A stretch of DNA of 64,000 nucleotides from Caulobacter sp. Root343 (GTDB lineage Bacteria; Pseudomonadota; Alphaproteobacteria; Caulobacterales; Caulobacteraceae): assembly GCF_001425745.1 (NCBI RefSeq), contig NZ_LMDF01000007.1:408972-472971 (forward strand), read 5' to 3'. Position numbers and translations under genes: made by a program. The notes beneath the pieces were generated by a model that worked only from the letters and a program-made list of their open reading frames with translations, made no database searches and was not told the origin of the DNA. Below, in pieces: positions 58,660 to 64,000 of this stretch. Every line of letters starts with the position of its first letter. Position 1 is the first letter of the stretch.

Positions 58660-59523
58660 ATGTCGCGTTTCGCTTATGTGAACGGCCGCTTCGTGCGGCA
58701 CGGCGAGGCTGTCGTCCATATCGAGGATCGCGGCTACCAGCTGGCCGACGGCGTCTATGAGGTCTGGGCCGTGTTCGACGGCAAGCTCGCCGACGCCGAG
58801 GGCCACTTCGCCCGCCTGTGGCGCAGCCTGGACGAGCTGCGTATCGCCCACCCGATGAGCGAAGCGTCGCTGACCCTGGTGCTGCGCGAGGCCGTGCGGC
58901 GCAACAAGGTGCGCGAGGGCCTCTGCTATCTGCAGGTGACCCGCGGCGTGGCCAAGCGCGACCATGCCTTCCCCAATCCCGCCGTCCTTCCTTCGACCGT
59001 GATCACCGCCAAGTCGGTCGATCGCGCCGCCGCCGACGCCAAGGCCGCTCAGGGGGCGTCGGTCATCTCCGTGCCGGAGAACCGCTGGGGCCGCTGCGAC
59101 ATCAAGTCGATCGGCCTGCTGCCGAACGCCTTGGCCAAACAGGCGGCGCGTGAGCGGGGCGCGATCGAGGCCTGGTTCGTCGACGACATGGGCTTGGTCA
59201 CCGAAGGCGCGTCATCCAACGCCTGGATCATCGACGCCGAGGGCGCGCTGCGCACCCGCGACACCAACGCCAATATCCTGCGCGGCGTGACCCGCTCCAC
59301 CTTGCTGGAGGTCATCCGGGAAATCGGCCTGCCGTTCAGCGAAAAGCCCTTCACGATCGCCGAGGCGCAAGGCGCCAAGGAGGCGTTCATCACGGGCGCG
59401 GGCTCGCTGCTTACGCCGATCGTCCAAGTCGATGGCGTGAAGCTGGGCGAAGGAAAGCCGGGCGAGGTGGCGACGCGGCTGCGGCGTCTCTATATTGAGC
59501 GCGCGCGTCAGAAAGCCGTCTGA
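58660..59523 (+). CDS. dat: D-amino-acid aminotransferase (class IV)
   Basis: PLP fold-type IV enzyme, 287 residues. RFAYVNGRFVRHGEAVVHIE and RGYQLADGVYEVW begin the chain; the PLP lysine is in CDIKSIGLLPNALAKQ near residue 148, and AWIIDAEGALRTRDTNANIL and LRGVTRS form the cofactor-binding loops. Branched-chain or aminodeoxychorismate substrates cannot be excluded, but the sequence looks most like D-alanine transaminase. It begins directly after the ntrX stop. Confidence 0.88.
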   Translation: MSRFAYVNGRFVRHGEAVVHIEDRGYQLADGVYEVWAVFDGKLADAEGHFARLWRSLDELRIAHPMSEASLTLVLREAVRRNKVREGLCYLQVTRGVAKRDHAFPNPAVLPSTVITAKSVDRAAADAKAAQGASVISVPENRWGRCDIKSIGLLPNALAKQAARERGAIEAWFVDDMGLVTEGASSNAWIIDAEGALRTRDTNANILRGVTRSTLLEVIREIGLPFSEKPFTIAEAQGAKEAFITGAGSLLTPIVQVDGVKLGEGKPGEVATRLRRLYIERARQKAV

Positions 59524-59679
59524 GGTCGGAGCAATATTCGGCGCGGGCGGCCTTGCGTCGCGCGACCTTGCGGAAATTTTCACTGAGGGCTTGTCGCTTT
59601 CAACGAAAAATCATCTAGCATGGTCTTGTTTGTGTGGGGGGCGTGTGGCCCTCCGAGAACAATGAGAGGGGAACCCCCG

Positions 59680-59928
59680 ATGTCCGCCGAAAAGAAGCAA
59701 AACCTTCAGGACACCTTCCTGAACAGCGTGCGTAAGTCGAAGACGCCGCTCACCATCTTCCTGGTCAACGGCGTCAAGCTGCAGGGCGTGGTCAGCTGGT
59801 TCGACAACTTCTGCGTCCTTCTGCGCCGCGACGGCCAGTCGCAACTGGTGTACAAGCACGCCATCTCCACCATCATGCCGGCGCAACCCGTTCAGCTCTA
59901 TGAGCCCAGCGCCGACTCCGACGACTGA
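59680..59928 (+). CDS. hfq: RNA chaperone Hfq
   Basis: 82 residues, hexameric Sm-like RNA chaperone for small RNAs. The Sm1 region [20 protein letters not shown] and Sm2 [10 protein letters not shown] are both present, and the distal-face N-terminus reads [19 protein letters not shown]. The C-terminal tail is only about 12 residues, much shorter than in E. coli. The 156-base gap after dat contains a possible promoter (TTGTCG at 59591-59596). Confidence 0.97.
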   Translation: MSAEKKQNLQDTFLNSVRKSKTPLTIFLVNGVKLQGVVSWFDNFCVLLRRDGQSQLVYKHAISTIMPAQPVQLYEPSADSDD

Positions 59929-59933
59929 GACGA

Positions 59934-61271
59934 TTGTCCAAATCCACATCCAGGTCGATTGACCACGCCGCGCCGATCCTGAAGGCGCTCGTCATCCATC
60001 CGGCGCGGCAATTGCGCGGCCAGGCGGCCCTCGAAGCCCGGGATCCCAATGCCCGGCTCGAGGAAGCCGTCGGCCTCGCGGTCGCGCTCGATCTCGAAGT
60101 CGTCGAGACCGTGATCGCGCCTCTGCGCGCGGTCACGCCGGCGACCTTGTTCGGCAAGGGCAAGATCGAGGAGTTCGCGGCGATCTGCGAGGTCGAGCAC
60201 ATTGACGTCGCGGTCTTCGACGACCAGCTCACCCCGATCCAACAGCGCAACCTCGAAAAGGCGCTGAAGGTGAAGGTGGTGGATCGCACGGGCCTGATCC
60301 TCGAGATCTTCGCCCGCCGAGCCCGCACGCGGGAAGGTCGCCTGCAGGTCGAACTGGCCAGGCTGGAATACGAACGGTCGCGCCTTGTCCGCACCTGGAC
60401 CCACCTGGAACGCCAGCGGGGCGGCACCGGCAATACCGGCGGCCCCGGCGAAACCCAGATCGAGCTCGACCGCCGCCTGATCCGCGACAACATTCTCAAG
60501 CTCAAGAAAGAGCTCGAAGAAGTGCGTCGCACGCGGACCCTGCATCGCAGCGCCCGCAAGAAGGTCCCGTACCCGACCGTGGCGTTGGTCGGCTATACGA
60601 ACGCCGGCAAGTCGACGCTGTTCAACCGCCTGACCGAGGCCGAGGTTCTGGCCAAGGACATGCTGTTCGCGACGCTGGACCCGACCTTGCGCACCGTGAA
60701 GCTGCCCGACGGCCGGCCCGCGATCCTGTCCGACACCGTGGGCTTCATCTCGGACCTGCCGCACGAGCTGGTCGAGGCCTTCCGCGCCACGCTGGAGGAA
60801 GTGCAGGAGGCGGACGTGGTCCTGCACGTCCGCGACGTCGCCAATCCCGACAGCGAGGCCCAGGCCCGCGACGTCAAGACCGTGCTCGCCGAGCTGGGCG
60901 TGACGTTCGACGAGGGCAAGACCGTCGTCGAGGTCTGGAACAAGGTCGATCTGTTGGGCGAGGAAGAGCGCGAGATCGTCGAGGGCCAGGCGCGTCGCTC
61001 CGAAGCCTCGGCGGTTTCGGCCGTCACCGGAGACGGTTGCGAGGCGTTGCTGCGCCGGATCAGCGGCCTGATCGACGACTCGCCGCCGGTCGAGGTCCAG
61101 CTCGGCGCCCATCACGGCCAGGCCCTGGCCTGGATCTACCGCAATGGTCGCGTGATGAGCCGCTACGATGGCCCCGCCGGCGAGGTCCGCCTGATCGCCC
61201 GCCTCGACGCCCAGGCCTTGGGTCGGTTCGAGCGCCAGTTTCCGGAAGCCGAAGTCCAGGCAGCCCAGTAG
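59934..61271 (+). CDS. hflX: GTPase HflX
   Basis: Ribosome-associated GTPase that splits stalled ribosomes. It has 445 residues. The N-terminal HflX domain includes ATLFGKGKIEEFAAICEVE, ELARLEYERSRLVRTWTHLE and GGPGETQIELDRRLI. The G domain has ALVGYTNAGKSTLFNRL (G1), LSDTVGFISDLPHELV (G3) and VWNKVDLL (G4). The start is TTG, five bases after the hfq stop; hfq-hflX pairing is common. Confidence 0.95.
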   Translation: MSKSTSRSIDHAAPILKALVIHPARQLRGQAALEARDPNARLEEAVGLAVALDLEVVETVIAPLRAVTPATLFGKGKIEEFAAICEVEHIDVAVFDDQLTPIQQRNLEKALKVKVVDRTGLILEIFARRARTREGRLQVELARLEYERSRLVRTWTHLERQRGGTGNTGGPGETQIELDRRLIRDNILKLKKELEEVRRTRTLHRSARKKVPYPTVALVGYTNAGKSTLFNRLTEAEVLAKDMLFATLDPTLRTVKLPDGRPAILSDTVGFISDLPHELVEAFRATLEEVQEADVVLHVRDVANPDSEAQARDVKTVLAELGVTFDEGKTVVEVWNKVDLLGEEEREIVEGQARRSEASAVSAVTGDGCEALLRRISGLIDDSPPVEVQLGAHHGQALAWIYRNGRVMSRYDGPAGEVRLIARLDAQALGRFERQFPEAEVQAAQ

Positions 61272-61277
61272 AGGGGC

Positions 61278-62093
61278 TTAGGCCTTCTCGGCCGCCTTGG
61301 CGTCGTTCCATAGCGCGTCCATCTCGGCCAGGTCCGATTGGTCCGGCGTCTTGCCGCGCTCGGCCAGCCCGGCCTCGACGAAGGCGAAGCGGCGGGTGAA
61401 CTTGGCGTTGGTGGCGCGCAGCGCGTCTTCCGGATCGACGTCCAGCTTGCGGGCCAGGTTGGCGCAGACGAACAGGATGTCGCCCAGCTCCTGGCGGGCC
61501 TTGGCCATGTCGCCCGCCTCGATCTCGACCGCGATCTCCTCGGTCTCCTCGCGCAGCTTGGCTAACACCTCGGTGGCCGTCGGCCAGTCGAAGCCGACGC
61601 GGGCGGCGCGCTTGGTCAGCTTCACGGCGCGGGTCAGAGCGGGCAGGCCGGTCGGCACGTCGTCCAGCACGCCGATCTTGGCCTTGGCTTGCCGCTCCTG
61701 CGCCTTGAGCTGCTCCCAGCCGGCCACCTGGGCCGAGAGGTCTTCGTAGGCGTGGTCGCCGAACACGTGCGGATGGCGGCGGATCATCTTGTCGGAAATG
61801 GCCGCGGCGACGTCCTTGAGGTCGAACGCCCCTTGTTCTTCGGCCATGCGCGCGTGGAACACGACCTGCAGCAGCAGGTCGCCGAGCTCCTCCTTCAGCT
61901 CCGGCAGATCGTTGCGTTCGATGGCGTCGGCGACCTCGTAGGCCTCCTCGACCGTATAGGGCGCGATGGTCGCGAAGGTCTGCTCCAGGTCCCAGGGGCA
62001 GCCGCCGTCGGGATCGCGCAGCTTGGCCATGATCTCGACCAGGCGGAAGAGCGGGTGCTGATCGTCATTCTGCGGGGGCGGAGAAAGCGGCAT
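61278..62093 (-). CDS. mazG: Nucleoside triphosphate pyrophosphohydrolase MazG
   Basis: House-cleaning NTP pyrophosphohydrolase, 271 residues. Two MazG folds are visible: the first with GGCPWDLEQTFATIAPYTVEEAYEV and ELKEELGDLLLQVVFHARM, the second with FDWPTATEVLAKLREETEEI and KARQELGDILFVCANLARKL, each carrying the EExxE...D metal-binding pattern. Start MPLSPPPQ was chosen. It overlaps the upstream transporter gene by 29 bases, and its 3' end is convergent with hflX. Confidence 0.94.
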   Translation of the reverse strand: MPLSPPPQNDDQHPLFRLVEIMAKLRDPDGGCPWDLEQTFATIAPYTVEEAYEVADAIERNDLPELKEELGDLLLQVVFHARMAEEQGAFDLKDVAAAISDKMIRRHPHVFGDHAYEDLSAQVAGWEQLKAQERQAKAKIGVLDDVPTGLPALTRAVKLTKRAARVGFDWPTATEVLAKLREETEEIAVEIEAGDMAKARQELGDILFVCANLARKLDVDPEDALRATNAKFTRRFAFVEAGLAERGKTPDQSDLAEMDALWNDAKAAEKA

Positions 62094-63495
62094 TTGGACT
62101 CGGCTGGGCTGCGGGTTGCGCGGCGTCCGCCGCCGCGTCCCGCGCCGCGAGCTGGCGCTGGATCTCGGCGACACGGGTCGCATTCAGCGGATAGCGCAGC
62201 ATGATCGCCGCGACCAGCAATCCCATCGCGGCGGGTACGACGGCGTAGAGGACGGTGAGGGCGGTCTCGCCGCTCGGCGTCGGCGCCTTGGGGTCGAAAC
62301 CCAGCCAGGCCAACACCGGAAAGACGCCGATCGCCAGGGCGTAGCCCAGCTTCAGCGTGCCCGTGACGATGGCATAGAGCAGGCCCGTGCGATCGACGCC
62401 GCTGGCCAGCCGCTCCTCGTCACCGATGTCGGCCATCATCGAGCGCACCAGCATCGGCGCGGCTGTGTAAGGCAGGCCGGCCAGCACCAGAACGATCATG
62501 CCGACGGCCGTATTGCCGGGCGGAGTCAGCACCGCGGCGAACTGCACGATCGCGTAGAGCACCCCGCCGATCGCCATGGCCCCGTGCTTGCCGACTCGCT
62601 TGGCCAGAACCGGCCAGATCGGTGCGCCGGCCAGGGCGGCCAGGAAATAGACCAGCAGCAGGATCCCGGCCTGGGCCTTGTCGAAATGCTTGATGCGCTC
62701 GAAGAAGAACAGGAACAGCGCCCCGGCGATACCCGGCGCCACGCCCATCAGCAGGTCGGCGGCCAGCAGGCGGCGCACGGAAGGGCGGGTCAGCAGCGCC
62801 AGATATTGCTTGATGCCGGCGGCGTGCCGGGCGACCGGCGCGGCCGGCTCGCCGACCACCTTGACCGCCAGCAGCACGGTGATCGGCAGCAAGGCGACGA
62901 TGAACCAGCCCATGGCGCGGATCCCGGCGGTGTGGTCGCCCTTGGTCAGCGCGACCATCAGCGGCGGCAGGCAAAGGACCAGGATCATGCCGACGACGTT
63001 GCCGCCCTGCCACCAGCCGTAGACGCGCGAACGCTGCTGGTAGTCGCTGGACAGCACGCCGCCCCAGGCCGTGTGCGACAGCACGCACATCGAATAGCCG
63101 GCATAGGTGACCAGCAACCAGGCCCAGAGATACAGCGGCGTCACGCCCGGCTTGCCCATGAACAGCGCGAAAGCGCCGACGCCCACCACTGGCATGCCGG
63201 CCAGCATCCAGGGCCTGAAGCGGCCCAGTCGGGTGCGCGTGCGGTCCATCATCCCGCCGACGAACGGGTCGAAGGCGATGTCGATCAGCCGCACCAGCAG
63301 GAAGGCCGCGCCCACCGCCGACAGCGAAAGTCCGACCGTGCTGACGTAGAACTCCGGCAGATAGACCACCAGGGGCAGGCCCAAGGCCGACAGGGGGATG
63401 CAAGGGCCGGCGAATATGGCCAGGGTTCCGGACGCCGGCCTCGGCAAAGAGGGTCTGGGCGACGCCGGTCTGGGCGGTGAAGGACGCTCGGACAT
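62065..63495 (-). CDS. GPH-family sugar:cation symporter (MFS)
   Basis: 476-residue transporter with about 12 membrane helices. The N-terminal cytosolic 25 residues are Pro/Arg/Ser rich. The GPH-type loop is in AFDPFVGGMMDRTRTRLGRF near residue 75-95, and TAWGGVLSSDYQQRSRVYG is typical of glycoside-pentoside-hexuronide transporters. The Pro/Ala-rich C-terminus overlaps the mazG start. The start MSERPSP has GGGAGGAG 7 bases upstream; the substrate is unknown. Confidence 0.85.
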   Translation of the reverse strand: MSERPSPPRPASPRPSLPRPASGTLAIFAGPCIPLSALGLPLVVYLPEFYVSTVGLSLSAVGAAFLLVRLIDIAFDPFVGGMMDRTRTRLGRFRPWMLAGMPVVGVGAFALFMGKPGVTPLYLWAWLLVTYAGYSMCVLSHTAWGGVLSSDYQQRSRVYGWWQGGNVVGMILVLCLPPLMVALTKGDHTAGIRAMGWFIVALLPITVLLAVKVVGEPAAPVARHAAGIKQYLALLTRPSVRRLLAADLLMGVAPGIAGALFLFFFERIKHFDKAQAGILLLVYFLAALAGAPIWPVLAKRVGKHGAMAIGGVLYAIVQFAAVLTPPGNTAVGMIVLVLAGLPYTAAPMLVRSMMADIGDEERLASGVDRTGLLYAIVTGTLKLGYALAIGVFPVLAWLGFDPKAPTPSGETALTVLYAVVPAAMGLLVAAIMLRYPLNATRVAEIQRQLAARDAAADAAQPAAQPSPNAAFSAPAE

Positions 63496-63643
63496 TGTGT
63501 ACTCCTCCCCGCGCTGTTGATCGCGCTTGGACTCCACGCCGCTGGGCGGCTGTTTCAAAGAGTGTGCGAGGATTGCTCGCCCAGCGCCAGCGTCTTCCGG
63601 CGCGCACGGCTCCGCCGCCTCACGCGGCTTGCCGCTGAAGGGA

Positions 63644-64000
63644 TGGAAAGGGACGCGGAGCGCCGGGCGCCGTCCGGAGTGTGTTTAGTTTGATACCGTT
63701 TCGACGAAGCCAGACGCTCCGCGCGACCGTTATCCGCCAGCGTCCCGTCGGGTGGCCCTGTTCAGGCCTTACCGGGACCCGGGCTCCTCCGTTTCCGGAA
63801 GCGCCCAGAGGTCGAAGAGAGCGAGCCAATTCAGGCTAAGACACACCCTTTTACCTTCAACCACGCCGACGGCGGGCGGGCCTGGCAGCGAAACCAGGTC
63901 CCCGGACCGTCCGAGTATCCCCCTCGGACCTGCACCGCTCGATCGCCCCCCGCCGCCGCAATCGGTCGCTGGCCATGCGCCCTTTCCTCGCGACGAGGTG
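63644..64000 (-). repeat. Two-block repeated element, copy B (cut by the right edge)
   Basis: Inverted copy of the element at 26521-26887. The 5' block 64000-63935 (minus strand) differs at one of 66 bases, and the 3' block 63736-63694 is identical over 43 bases. The 5' block runs to the last base of the window, so the element may extend further. The middle contains a hairpin, GTCCGAG with CTCGGAC at 63909-63929, which copy A lacks. The other gap bases, 63496-63643, contain nothing I recognise. Confidence 0.75.
63857..63976 (-). CDS. Short Arg-rich reading frame in repeated element B
   Basis: 39 codons beginning MASDRLRRRGAIERCRSE, after a GAGGAAAG ribosome-binding-like site. Only the first 14 residues match the frame in copy A; the rest (ending ARPARRRRG) is unrelated. 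No known family. Confidence 0.25.
   Translation of the reverse strand: MASDRLRRRGAIERCRSEGDTRTVRGPGFAARPARRRRG

Overview
The window is about 64 kb of GC-rich, gene-dense chromosome from an alphaproteobacterium, almost certainly a Caulobacter. The evidence is gene content and order: a suf operon, a DgcB-type diguanylate cyclase, an RhlB-type helicase with an Arg/Glu-rich tail, mfd, secG-pyrG-rpmF-eno, ftsB followed by the pdh genes, lipA, and dusB-ntrBC-ntrYX-dat-hfq-hflX-mazG. ATGA/GTGA stop-start overlaps are frequent. I saw no rRNA, tRNA, CRISPR array, prophage or complete insertion sequence. Species cannot be fixed from this sequence.

Layout. 0-4.4 kb: tyrS (cut by the left edge), anmK, a type II NADH dehydrogenase and a small alpha/beta hydrolase whose usual nucleophile serine is aspartate. 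4.46-12.3 kb: one Fe-S assembly operon behind a promoter that overlaps an IscR-like half-site: Rrf2/IscR-type regulator, IscS/NifS-type desulfurase, sufB, an ADP-ribosylation/crystallin-J1-like protein, sufC, sufD, sufS, sufT, sufA and two small unknown genes. 12.3-19.4 kb: a PlsC-type acyltransferase with a TetR regulator and an obvious operator, a GT9/DUF6165/ACT cluster, an enoyl-CoA hydratase, a dgcB-like gene, a GT61 glycosyltransferase and a small cytochrome-oxidase subunit IV-like membrane protein. 19.6-26.2 kb: rhlB, a methyltransferase, sdhE, mfd and a small disordered protein.

26.2-28.9 kb is the most unusual stretch. It holds a long inverted intergenic repeat, one copy of a two-block element carrying a short Arg-rich reading frame (a second, inverted copy lies at the right edge), and a 596-residue protein joining a radical SAM domain to a glycosyltransferase-like domain.

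28.9-43.7 kb is mostly central metabolism: GNAT, secG with a long Pro/Ala tail, pyrG, rpmF, a periplasmic aspartyl protease, eno, an exported unknown, ftsB, then pdhA, pdhB (with its own lipoyl domain), a GFA-family protein, pdhC, glutathione peroxidase, lpd and a DUF6880 protein. 43.7-51.2 kb: DoxX, an Aas-like acyl-activating enzyme, a lipoprotein hydrolase, lipA, a RatA/Coq10 START protein, a FUSC transporter, CinA/PncC and ispDF. 51.4-62.1 kb: the nitrogen-regulation cluster; both sigma54-type regulators (NtrC and NtrX) lack the GAFTGA loop. A GPH-family transporter and the second two-block element end the window.

Functional threads: Suf supplies clusters to LipA and to the radical SAM enzyme; LipA supplies the lipoyl groups needed by the two lipoyl domains of the pyruvate dehydrogenase complex; NtrB/C and NtrY/X are co-transcribed with dusB and lie just upstream of the RNA chaperone gene hfq.
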